Assembly: GCA_023459215.1 (NCBI GenBank)
Contig: JAEWVF010000081.1
Span: 1-19,604, forward strand
From: Chloroflexota bacterium
Lineage (GTDB): Bacteria > Chloroflexota > Anaerolineae > Anaerolineales > Villigracilaceae
Reading direction: 5' to 3'
Length of the DNA stretch: 19,604 nt
Shown here: positions 8,254 through 13,913 of the stretch, in pieces
Position numbering within the stretch: the first letter of the stretch is position 1
Layout of the letters: each line of letters opens with the position of its first letter
Made by a program: the position numbers and the translations under genes
The notes under the pieces: generated by a model
What the model was told of the DNA's origin: nothing
Databases searched by the model: none
Seen by the model: the letters and a program-made list of their open reading frames with translations, nothing else

Positions 8254-8661
8254 ATGGAAATTCCGCGCCACTGGCGATTAAAAGCACAACGATATGGTTT
8301 GGTGGGTGAAGTTTGCCCGCACTGCGAAGTCAAGATTTTCCCGCCCCGCGATGTTTGCCCCGAATGCGGCGGCGAGGCCAAGACCACTTTTGCCTTCAGC
8401 GGCAAGGGCGCTGTGTATTCATATACAACCATCTATGAAGCCCCCAGCGGGTACGATGAGATGGCTCCCTACACTGTGGCCCTGGTCAAACTGGACGAAG
8501 GCCCGGTCGTGACAGCCCAACTGACCGACCTGGGCGACCAGCCGATTGAAATCGGCATGCCGGTCGAAATGGTCACGCGCAAGATGCGCAACGACGGCGA
8601 CGAGCGCGGAATCCTGGTTTATGGGTACAAGTTCCGGCCAGCCGTGGCACAGTCGGCATAA
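8254..8661 (+). CDS. DUF35 zinc-ribbon/OB-fold protein (CoA-binding partner of thiolase and HMG-CoA synthase)
   Basis: 135 residues. The rubredoxin-like zinc ribbon has CPHC (21-24) and CPEC (35-38); the rest (about 45-130) is the OB-fold, ending in VYGYKFRPAVA. DUF35 proteins bridge thiolase and HMG-CoA synthase in archaea and bind the CoA moiety, helping acetoacetyl-CoA pass between active sites. Other DUF35 proteins serve thiolase-fold aldolases. AAGGAG stands 7-12 bases before the ATG. It is the last gene of the mevalonate set, 59 bases after the thiolase-fold gene. Its last 30 bases before the final four codons recur, nearly unchanged, at 10512-10541 beyond the AbiE genes, which suggests that its 3' end was rebuilt by an insertion. 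Confidence 0.93.
   Translation: MEIPRHWRLKAQRYGLVGEVCPHCEVKIFPPRDVCPECGGEAKTTFAFSGKGAVYSYTTIYEAPSGYDEMAPYTVALVKLDEGPVVTAQLTDLGDQPIEIGMPVEMVTRKMRNDGDERGILVYGYKFRPAVAQSA
8620..8649 (+). repeat. direct repeat, copy 1 (inside the DUF35 gene 3' end)
   Basis: A 30-base segment coding YGYKFRPAVA of the DUF35 protein. It matches 10512-10541 at 28 of 30 positions; both differences (TAT/TAC and TAC/TAT codons) are synonymous in this frame. The two copies bracket the AbiE pair. Confidence 0.85.
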
Positions 8662-8690
8662 AACAATTGAAATAATGTATTTTTGCTGAG

Positions 8691-8737
8691 ATCATACAGG
8701 GCTGTCCCGTCATCGCGGCAGCCTTGTATGATTTTTG
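8691..8737 (+). terminator. terminator after the DUF35 gene
   Basis: ATCATACAGGGCTG (8691-8704) pairs at 13 of 14 positions with CAGCCTTGTATGAT (8719-8732), followed by TTTT. It is a typical Rho-independent terminator 29 bases after the DUF35 stop and presently ends the mevalonate operon. Confidence 0.8.
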
Positions 8738-8972
8738 GACTCTGCTTCAGTAAATGGAACAATAGAAAGATGTTACTTTTATTAGACATCTTGCAAAAGT
8801 ATTGATTGGTTTGGGAAAGCCCTTCGACTTCGCTTCGTGCATGAAATTTTATTGCCCTGAGCGGAGGGCGGAGCGTATTTTGCGCAGCCCGCAGTCGAAG
8901 GGCGCTCCGCTCGCCTGTGCCGGCGGCACTGGCGCAGGCAGGACTTGTGATAGCACTTATGTAAGAGTTCTA
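8738..8972. other. gene-free stretch upstream of abiEi with a GC-rich palindromic patch
   Basis: No credible gene. GCCCTTCGACT (8819-8829) is complementary to AGTCGAAGGGC (8893-8903); GAGCGGAG (8859-8866) to CTCCGCTC (8905-8912); and GTGCCG (8917-8922) to CGGCAC (8924-8929). The patch is much richer in GC than its flanks. CCCTTCGACT-type palindromic pieces are common dispersed repeats in related genomes (from memory, not searched). The rest is AT-rich, with a 7-bp inverted repeat AAGATGT/ACATCTT at 8767-8792. Confidence 0.5.
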
Positions 8973-9003
8973 TTGAATTATTATGCCATTAATGGCATAA
9001 TAA
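8973..9003 (+). promoter_or_regulatory. abiE promoter with 26-bp palindromic operator, leaderless start
   Basis: TTGAAT (8973-8978), a 17-base spacer and CATAAT (8996-9001) form a sigma-70-type promoter. A perfect 26-base palindrome (8978-9003, half-site TTATTATGCCATT) fills the spacer and covers the -10. The AbiEi ATG at 9008 starts 6 bases after the -10, so the transcript should begin at or next to the start codon; no Shine-Dalgarno sequence is present. The palindrome is well placed for autorepression by the winged-helix antitoxin AbiEi, a known mode for this family. Confidence 0.7.
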
Positions 9004-9007
9004 GTAC

Positions 9008-9643
9008 ATGCAATTCGAAGAATTGTTACGCTTGGTTGCTGACCAACCGCTTTTTGAAACCGGACTGCTACTCTCAGGGGATGTAGATCCAAACGATGTC
9101 CGCCGACAGTTGTCACGCTGGGTCAGCGCGGGCAAGCTGGCACAGTTGCGGCGGGGCTTATACACCCTTGCCTCACCTTACCAGAAGGTTATTCCCCACC
9201 CCTTCTTGATCGCCAATTTTTTGATGCCCGGCTCTTATGTCAGCGCGCAATCGGCATTGGCATATTATGGGCTTATTCCCGAATACGTTGTCCGCACATT
9301 GAGTGTGACCACCGCGCACCCGGCGGAGTGGGATGGCGGGTTTCACTTCCAACACATCGCTTCGCACCTGTTCTTTGGCTATCAGCGCGTGGAATTATCC
9401 CCGGAACAGTCGGCCTTTGTTGCCATTCCTGAAAAAGCCATCCTCGACCTGGCGCATCTCACCCCCAACGCAGATGACATGGATTATTTACGCCAGCTTC
9501 GCTTGCAAAACCTGGAGCGGCTCAACCTGGGACAGTTGGATGCGTTTGCCCGGCGTGCCGGCAAGCCAAAATGGAGGCGAGTGGCTGACCTTGTTCGCAA
9601 CATTGCCCAGGAAGAATTGGACGATTACGAGGAAATTCCATGA
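9008..9643 (+). CDS. abiEi: AbiEi-type antitoxin / winged-helix autoregulator (type IV toxin-antitoxin)
   Basis: 211 residues. Residues about 1-60 are a winged helix ending in LSRWVSAGKLAQLRRGLYTLA (35-55), the typical AbiEi N-terminal domain. The C-terminal part contains PGSYVSAQSALAYYGLIPE (74-92) and IPEKAILDLAHLTP (about 138-151), conserved in the AbiEi family. In known AbiE systems this protein counters the AbiEii nucleotidyltransferase without binding it (type IV) and represses its own operon through inverted repeats; a perfect palindrome over the promoter fits this. Its stop overlaps the toxin start (ATGA), so the pair is translationally coupled. The ATG at 9008 is chosen because the protein begins as family members do and the promoter ends just before it. 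Role in phage abortive infection or element maintenance is inferred from the family. Confidence 0.9.
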   Translation: MQFEELLRLVADQPLFETGLLLSGDVDPNDVRRQLSRWVSAGKLAQLRRGLYTLASPYQKVIPHPFLIANFLMPGSYVSAQSALAYYGLIPEYVVRTLSVTTAHPAEWDGGFHFQHIASHLFFGYQRVELSPEQSAFVAIPEKAILDLAHLTPNADDMDYLRQLRLQNLERLNLGQLDAFARRAGKPKWRRVADLVRNIAQEELDDYEEIP

Positions 9644-10452
9644 AGGAAGAATTACTCGAACTGGCAAAATCGGAAAAATCGCCTATCACGGCGCGCAACC
9701 TGGCACGCGAATATCTACAAGCGAGCATTCTGCAAAGCTTGCAACGGACTGGCGCGATGACCATGCTGGCATTTCATGGCGGAACCGCTCTGCGGTTTTT
9801 GTATTCCCTGCCGCGTTATTCAGAAGACCTGGATTTTGCTCTGGAAAAACCGTCCGAGCGGTATGATTTTCGCGCCTTATTGAAGAACATCCGCAGTGAC
9901 CTGCAAATCCAGGGTTACGCAGTGGAGTTGAAAGTCAACGACCAGAAAACGGTTCACAGCGCTTTTGTGCGTTTTCCCGGCTTGCCCTTCGAATTAACCT
10001 TATCTCCGCACCGGGATGAAATCCTTGCAGTAAAAATCGAAGTGGATACCAATCCGCCGGGCGGAGCCGGGCTGGCCACCTCGCTCATTCGCCGGCATGT
10101 GCTTCTCAATTTGCATCACCATGAGCCTACCACCTTGCTGGCTGGAAAATTGCATGCCATTTTACAGCGACCGTATCTCAAGGGGCGCGACATCTATGAT
10201 TTAACCTGGTATTTGTCCGATAAAAACTGGCCCGAACCGAACCTGGCTTTCTTAAACAACGCACTTGCACAAACGGACTGGCAAGGCCCTACCTTAAGCG
10301 CCGGCAACTGGCGCGAAATGCTCCATGCCCGGCTGGAAAGCATCGCCTGGGAGCAGGTTATCGATGATGTACGTCCGTTCATCGCGGATACCGAAGAGTT
10401 GGCGCTGTTGACTCGTGAAAATGTTTTGCAGTTGTTGATGTCTGCCCGGTAA
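9640..10452 (+). CDS. abiEii: AbiEii-type nucleotidyltransferase toxin
   Basis: 270 residues with the motifs of the AbiEii/AbiGii family, part of the DNA polymerase beta-like nucleotidyltransferases. Visible: FHGGTALRFLYSLPRYSEDLDFAL (45-68), combining the GG(S/T)xLR start and the DLDF metal-binding Asp pair; VKIEVD (131-136), a candidate third acidic site; LAGKLHAILQRPY (167-179); and KGRDIYDL (181-188), the R-D-x-YDL motif of the family. Such toxins add nucleotides to tRNA acceptor ends or otherwise transfer NTPs and stop growth; the target here is not known. All key motifs are present, so it should be active. It starts inside the stop of abiEi and depends on the shared promoter. It ends about 60 bases before the second copy of the DUF35 3'-end repeat. 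Confidence 0.93.
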   Translation: MKEELLELAKSEKSPITARNLAREYLQASILQSLQRTGAMTMLAFHGGTALRFLYSLPRYSEDLDFALEKPSERYDFRALLKNIRSDLQIQGYAVELKVNDQKTVHSAFVRFPGLPFELTLSPHRDEILAVKIEVDTNPPGGAGLATSLIRRHVLLNLHHHEPTTLLAGKLHAILQRPYLKGRDIYDLTWYLSDKNWPEPNLAFLNNALAQTDWQGPTLSAGNWREMLHARLESIAWEQVIDDVRPFIADTEELALLTRENVLQLLMSAR

Positions 10453-10511
10453 GAAATCTGTTGCAATTCACAACATCACTACAACCACCCCCGCGCGGCG
10501 CATCTTCGGCA

Positions 10512-10541
10512 TACGGGTATAAGTTCCGGCCAGCCGTGGCA
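10512..10541 (+). repeat. direct repeat, copy 2 (detached DUF35 3' end)
   Basis: 28 of 30 bases match 8620-8649. In the DUF35 frame it reads YGYKFRPAVA, then Thr-His and a TGA stop at 10548-10550. No DUF35 coding precedes it, so it is a detached gene end, 8 bases before a strong terminator. It is probably the original 3' end of the mevalonate operon. Confidence 0.85.
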
Positions 10542-10557
10542 ACTCACTGATTAATGA

Positions 10558-10598
10558 AAAAGCAAAGTCCCCGCGCTAGCCACGGGGACTTTGCTTTT
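10558..10598. terminator. strong bidirectional terminator between the AbiE region and the ABC-F gene
   Basis: AAAAGCAAAGTCCCCG (10558-10573) pairs perfectly with 10583-10598 over a 9-base loop, with T4 at the end of the stem on both strands. It lies between the convergent abiEii side and the ABC-F 3' end (10631), and probably serves both. Confidence 0.85.
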
Positions 10599-10630
10599 AA
10601 CCGGCTATCCAGTTGTGCATGGTCAACTTA

Positions 10631-12433
10631 CTACTGTTCGAGTTCTTCCCAGCGCTGGTATGCCTGGGCGATTTCGAGTTCCAGTTCTTTCAGCCGGTTG
10701 ACCGCCTGGACGATTTCCGTTTCCGGGCGTTGGAAAAATGCCGAATTGGCCATGTCCGCCGCGAGTTGGTGGTGTTCCGCTTCCAGCGCTTCGATGCGGG
10801 CGGGCAATTCCGCCAGTTCGCGTTTTTGCGCTTCAAGGGTGCGTTGTTCTTTGTGGGTTAGTTTGGGCCGGGTTGGGGCTGACCTGGCCGTGGGCGGCTT
10901 GAGCGGTTTTGGCTGACTGCTTTTTGCCGCTTCGGATTGTTTTTGCTGCTGCCAGTCGTCATAGCCGCCAATGTATTCGGCAACCTGTCCGCTTTCACCC
11001 AACTCGAGGGTTGTGGTGACCAAATTGTTGAGAAAAGCCCGATCGTGGCTGACCAGCAGTAGTGTGCCGGGGAAATCCATGAGCAACTCTTCCAGCACTT
11101 CCAGGGTTTCGATATCCAGGTCGTTGGTGGGTTCATCCAGCACAAGCAGGTTGGCGGGTTGGGCGAAAAGCCGCGCCAGCAGCAGGCGGTTGCGCTCTCC
11201 GCCAGACAGGGCGCTGATCGGCGCTTGAATCCGATCGCGGCTGAACAGGAAATCTGCCAGGTAACCGACCAGGTTGCGCGGCTTGCCGTTAATGGTGATG
11301 GTATCGCGCCCCTGGCCAACATTTTCCATGACCGATTTGCTTTCATCCAGTTGGGCGCGCAATTGGTCGAAATAGGCGGTTTCGAGATTTGTCCCCAGGC
11401 GCAGGCTGCCCTGGGTGGGGACGAGTTCGCCCATCAAAAGGCGCAGCAGCGTGGTTTTGCCTGAACCATTCGGGCCGATGATGCCCACTTTATCGCCGCG
11501 CTGGATCAGGGTCGAAAAACCGCGCACAATAGGACGCTCTCCAAACGAAAAGCCGACCTCTTCCGCTTCGATCACCAGCCTGCCGGAGCGTTTCTCGGAC
11601 TGGATTTGCAGCCGTATTTTGCCGGCCTGTTCGCGGCGCTCCTGGCGGAGTTCGCGCAGCCGTTTGAGCGCCCGCACCCGGCCTTCATTGCGCGTCCGGC
11701 GCGCTTCGATGCCCTGGCGAATCCATTGTTCTTCCTGGGCCAGCTTTTTATCGAAAAGAACTTCCTGGGCCTGTTCGGCAGACAGGAGCGCTTCCTTGCG
11801 CTGCAAGAATTTTGAATAGGTACAATCCCAGTCGAACAGGCGGCCACGATCCAGTTCGATGATGCGGGTGGCCAGCCGCTGAAGGAAAACCCGATCATGG
11901 GTTACGAAGAGCAGAGTCCCGCCCCAGCGCTTGAGGAAATCTTCCAGCCAGTCGATGGCCTCGATGTCCAGGTGGTTGGTCGGTTCATCCAGCAGCAGCA
12001 AATCCGGCTGGCGCACCAATCCGCGCGCCAGCAAGACGCGGCGCTTCAGCCCTGCGGACAGGGTTTCAAAATTCAGGGATGGATCGAGCTGCATGCGGGA
12101 GAGAATTTGCTCGACCTGAAGCTCGCCTTGCCAGCGGTGTTCAACTTCCGGGTTCGTTTCCAGCCCGGAAGCGACGATATCGCCCACCCGCCCTGAAAGG
12201 GTCTGCGGAACCTCCTGGGGCAGGTAGGCCACCCGCAGGTTTTGCTGGCGGGAAACGCTGCCGCTATCGGGCGCAAGGTCGCCGTTCAACAGTTTGAGCA
12301 GGGTCGATTTCCCGGCCCCGTTGCGGCCCAACAGGCCCACCATTTCGCCTCGTTCGATTTGCAGGGATATGTCTTCGAGCAGGAGCGGTCCGCCAAATCC
12401 CAGGTTTACTTCTTGTAAGCTGATCAGCGCCAT
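10631..12433 (-). CDS. uup: ABC-F family ATPase, Uup type
   Basis: 600 residues from ATG 12433. Two ABC cassettes, no membrane segments. The first has Walker A GRNGAGKST (36-44), signature LSAGLKRR (125-132) and Walker B LLLLDEPTNHLD (145-156). A charged linker (about 205-285, with RRTRNEGRVRALKRLR) follows. The second cassette has GPNGSGKTT (320-328), LSGGERNRL (409-417) and LVLDEPTNDLDIETL (430-444). The C-terminal 525-600 is a predicted coiled coil. The DEPTNDLD-IETL second Walker B and the C-terminal coiled coil are typical of Uup, which acts on ribosomes or branched DNA intermediates; an antibiotic-resistance role is less likely but not excluded. The frame stays open upstream to a TTG at 12577, but conserved sequence starts at MALISLQEVNLGF; AAGGA lies 12 bases before this ATG, rather far. 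The leader carries an upstream ORF and a terminator that suggest attenuation control. Confidence 0.93.
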   Translation of the reverse strand: MALISLQEVNLGFGGPLLLEDISLQIERGEMVGLLGRNGAGKSTLLKLLNGDLAPDSGSVSRQQNLRVAYLPQEVPQTLSGRVGDIVASGLETNPEVEHRWQGELQVEQILSRMQLDPSLNFETLSAGLKRRVLLARGLVRQPDLLLLDEPTNHLDIEAIDWLEDFLKRWGGTLLFVTHDRVFLQRLATRIIELDRGRLFDWDCTYSKFLQRKEALLSAEQAQEVLFDKKLAQEEQWIRQGIEARRTRNEGRVRALKRLRELRQERREQAGKIRLQIQSEKRSGRLVIEAEEVGFSFGERPIVRGFSTLIQRGDKVGIIGPNGSGKTTLLRLLMGELVPTQGSLRLGTNLETAYFDQLRAQLDESKSVMENVGQGRDTITINGKPRNLVGYLADFLFSRDRIQAPISALSGGERNRLLLARLFAQPANLLVLDEPTNDLDIETLEVLEELLMDFPGTLLLVSHDRAFLNNLVTTTLELGESGQVAEYIGGYDDWQQQKQSEAAKSSQPKPLKPPTARSAPTRPKLTHKEQRTLEAQKRELAELPARIEALEAEHHQLAADMANSAFFQRPETEIVQAVNRLKELELEIAQAYQRWEELEQ

Positions 12434-12443
12434 ACAGTCTGTG

Positions 12444-12540
12444 GTTCCTTCGGCCTGGAAATATACTACACATTCTGCTGGCCTGTGAACGGGTTCTTTG
12501 GTAAACAAAAACGCGCCGAAAGGAACAAAACCCTTCGGCG
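12444..12540 (-). promoter_or_regulatory. candidate attenuator: terminator arm can pair with the ABC-F ribosome-binding region
   Basis: On the minus strand there are three segments. Segment 1 is CGCCGAAGGG (12540-12531), segment 2 is GTTCCTTTCGGCG (12526-12514) and segment 3 is GCCGAAGGAAC (12454-12444). 1:2 forms the terminator stem. 2:3 can form 11 base pairs with one bulged base, and segment 3 contains the AAGGA ribosome-binding site. Formation of 2:3 would stop the terminator but hide the binding site; 1:2 in a read-through transcript would leave the site free. This mutual exclusivity is seen directly; its use in regulation is inferred. Confidence 0.5.
12507..12540 (-). terminator. leader terminator upstream of the ABC-F gene
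   Basis: On the minus strand, CGCCGAAGGG and CCTTTCGGCG pair (9 of 10) over a 7-base loop and are followed by CG and TTTTT, then GTTT. It stands about 75 bases before the ABC-F start and 3 bases after the stop of a short upstream ORF. A terminator in front of, not behind, its gene on that strand suggests premature termination control. Confidence 0.6.
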
Positions 12541-12543
12541 AGC

Positions 12544-12573
12544 CTATGCAGATAAAGCGTGTCTTCTGTACAT
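12544..12573 (-). CDS. putative 9-residue leader peptide MYRRHALSA
   Basis: On the minus strand an ATG at 12573 opens a 9-codon ORF (MYRRHALSA) ending in TAG at 12546-12544. AGGG stands 5 bases before the ATG, a fair ribosome-binding site. The stop lies 3 bases before the leader terminator, so a ribosome finishing or stalling on it would cover the first stem arm. ABC-F genes of the antibiotic-resistance group are often controlled by such leader ORFs. No homology is claimed; the ORF is too short to prove by sequence. Confidence 0.4.
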   Translation of the reverse strand: MYRRHALSA

Positions 12574-12641
12574 ACAATCCCTGCCAGGATAAAAATGAGA
12601 CAGATTCAATTGATATGGAGCGTATTCCTTAAATTTTTTTG

Positions 12642-12669
12642 TTGTTTATGGCATACTGGCCACAAACAA
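12642..12669. repeat. inverted repeat in the ABC-F / ene-reductase divergent region
   Basis: TTGTTTATGGC (12642-12652) pairs at 10 of 11 positions with GCCACAAACAA (12659-12669) over a 6-base loop. It is not followed by a T-run on either strand, so it is more like a protein-binding site than a terminator. It is placed where an operator for either divergent gene could be. Confidence 0.35.
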
Positions 12670-12738
12670 GAAGGTTATTGCCTGTTCCTCCTGGCTGCTG
12701 CGGCTTGCGGCCTGAAAGAGTAAGAAGGAAAAACTGTT

Positions 12739-12789
12739 ATGAACGAGACTTTCACAAAGCTCAAAGACAGAATTCTGGAGAGAAAATGA
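12739..12789 (+). CDS. 16-residue upstream ORF coupled to the ene-reductase start
   Basis: ATG at 12739 opens MNETFTKLKDRILERK, with the TGA at 12787-12789 overlapping the ene-reductase ATG (ATGA). GAAGGAA stands about 10 bases upstream of its start. The ribosome-binding site of the ene-reductase (GGAG) lies inside it. It may be a true small ORF that couples translation, or a chance frame; no family is recognised. Confidence 0.35.
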   Translation: MNETFTKLKDRILERK

Positions 12790-13838
12790 CACACCTGTTT
12801 GAACCACTCACTATCAAGGATATTACCCTGCGCAATCGCATTGGCGTTTCACCGATGTGCATGTACAGCTATACCGACGGGTTTTCCAGCGACTGGCATC
12901 TGGCTCATCTGGGCGCTCGCGCCGTCGGTGGGGCCGGGCTGATCATCGCCGAGGCGACCGCCGTCGAGGCGCGCGGACGCATCACCCCGTATGATCTGGG
13001 CATTTGGTCAGATGAGCAGGTCGAGCCGTTGGCGCGGGTGACACGCTTCATCAAGGAGCATGGCGCTGTGGCGGGCATCCAGCTTGCCCACGCCGGTCGC
13101 AAGGCGGGCACCAAACGTCCCTGGGAAACGGGCCAACCGCAGCGATCCGGCTGGCAGGGCGTCGCCCCCAGTCCGCTTGCTTTCAATTCGGATGCGCGCG
13201 TTCCACATGCGTTGAGCGTGGATGAAATCAAAGGCATCCAGGCTGCCTTTCGGGATGGCGCCCAGCGCGCCCTGGCGGCCGGTTTCGAGTGGCTGGAAAT
13301 CCACGCCGCCCATGGCTATCTCATCCACAGTTTTTATTCGCCGCTCTCCAACCAGCGCGCGGATGAATACGGCGGCAGTTTCGAAAACCGCATCCGCTTC
13401 CTGCTTGAGACGGTGCGCGCGGTTCGTCCGGTCTGGCCGGAAGGCCTGCCGCTCACGGTGCGCATCTCCGGCACGGATTGGGCGGATGGCGGCTGGACGG
13501 TGGATGATTCGGTTGAGCTTGCCCGCCATTTGAAAGCCGAGGGCGTCGATTTGGTGGATTGTTCCTCCGGTGGAGCGGTTGCGGATGCCAGGGTTCCGGC
13601 AGGGCCGGGTTACCAGGTGCCCATCGCCGAGGCTGTCCGGCGCGGGGCCGGCATCCGCACGGCTGCGGTGGGCCTGATCACCACCCCCGAGCAGGCTGAC
13701 GAGATCATCCGCAACGAACAGGCCGACCTGGTGCTGCTGGGTCGGGAAATGCTGCGCGATCCCTATTGGGCGCTGCATGCTGCCCAGGCGCTCAAACAGC
13801 CCGCGCCGGTTCCGGCTCAATACCTGCGCGCTTTTTAA
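12786..13838 (+). CDS. namA: NADPH-dependent flavin ene-reductase, YqjM/NamA-type old yellow enzyme
   Basis: 350 residues in an FMN-binding TIM barrel. It should reduce activated C=C bonds (enals, enones, nitro compounds) with NAD(P)H. Motifs follow YqjM closely: LFEPLTIKDITLRNRIGVSP (4-23); MCMYSYTDG (24-32), with the FMN-tuning Cys25 and Tyr27; GIQLAHAGRKA (97-107); EIHAAHGYLIHSFYSPLSNQR (171-191), with the substrate-binding His173 and His176; RISGTDW (226-232); and LLGREMLRDPYWA (317-329). The C-terminal QYLRAF matches the arginine that reaches the neighbouring subunit in YqjM. Length is close to the 338 residues of YqjM. The frame is open further upstream, but the ATG at 12786 is chosen because GGAG lies 5-6 bases before it and the family start follows directly. 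A 14-bp terminator stem follows the gene. Confidence 0.93.
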   Translation: MTHLFEPLTIKDITLRNRIGVSPMCMYSYTDGFSSDWHLAHLGARAVGGAGLIIAEATAVEARGRITPYDLGIWSDEQVEPLARVTRFIKEHGAVAGIQLAHAGRKAGTKRPWETGQPQRSGWQGVAPSPLAFNSDARVPHALSVDEIKGIQAAFRDGAQRALAAGFEWLEIHAAHGYLIHSFYSPLSNQRADEYGGSFENRIRFLLETVRAVRPVWPEGLPLTVRISGTDWADGGWTVDDSVELARHLKAEGVDLVDCSSGGAVADARVPAGPGYQVPIAEAVRRGAGIRTAAVGLITTPEQADEIIRNEQADLVLLGREMLRDPYWALHAAQALKQPAPVPAQYLRAF

Positions 13839-13842
13839 AGCG

Positions 13843-13876
13843 AAAAGGGGCTGTCCGTTTAGGGACAGCCCCTTTT
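13843..13876. terminator. bidirectional terminator between the ene-reductase and beta-galactosidase genes
   Basis: AAAAGGGGCTGTCC (13843-13856) and its exact complement (13863-13876) form a 14-bp stem over a 6-base loop, ending in T4 on either strand. It stands 4 bases after the ene-reductase stop and 37 bases beyond the end of the convergent beta-galactosidase gene. Confidence 0.88.
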
Positions 13877-13913
13877 GAAAAATGGAATCTGCTGTTTGCT
13901 GTATCGGGCCGGG

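Larger units (their letters stand above)
8650..10541 (+). mobile_element. putative inserted AbiE defence cassette bounded by a 30-bp direct repeat
   Basis: The stretch from just after copy 1 to the end of copy 2 holds the rebuilt DUF35 3' end, a terminator, a GC-rich palindromic patch and the AbiEi/AbiEii pair. The flanking repeat is the 3' end of the target gene, as seen when elements integrate into gene ends and regenerate them. No integrase or transposase is present, so the mechanism is unknown: a decayed element, or recombination with a second DUF35 gene, would look the same. Confidence 0.45.

Noticed and set aside
8802..9086. 94-residue plus-strand ORF before abiEi
   Set aside because: It crosses the GC-rich repeat patch, the promoter and the operator palindrome, and overlaps abiEi in another frame.
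8620..10541. CRISPR-like or tandem repeat array
   Set aside because: Only two copies almost 1.9 kb apart, both matching a gene end; no regular spacing.
12434..12577. 48-residue N-terminal extension of the ABC-F protein from TTG 12577
   Set aside because: It would be translated straight through the terminator hairpin, has no resemblance to ABC-F sequence, and the family start is at the ATG 12433.
12639..12785. 49-residue N-terminal extension of the ene-reductase
   Set aside because: Not family-like; the ATG at 12786 has a good ribosome-binding site and starts the conserved sequence.
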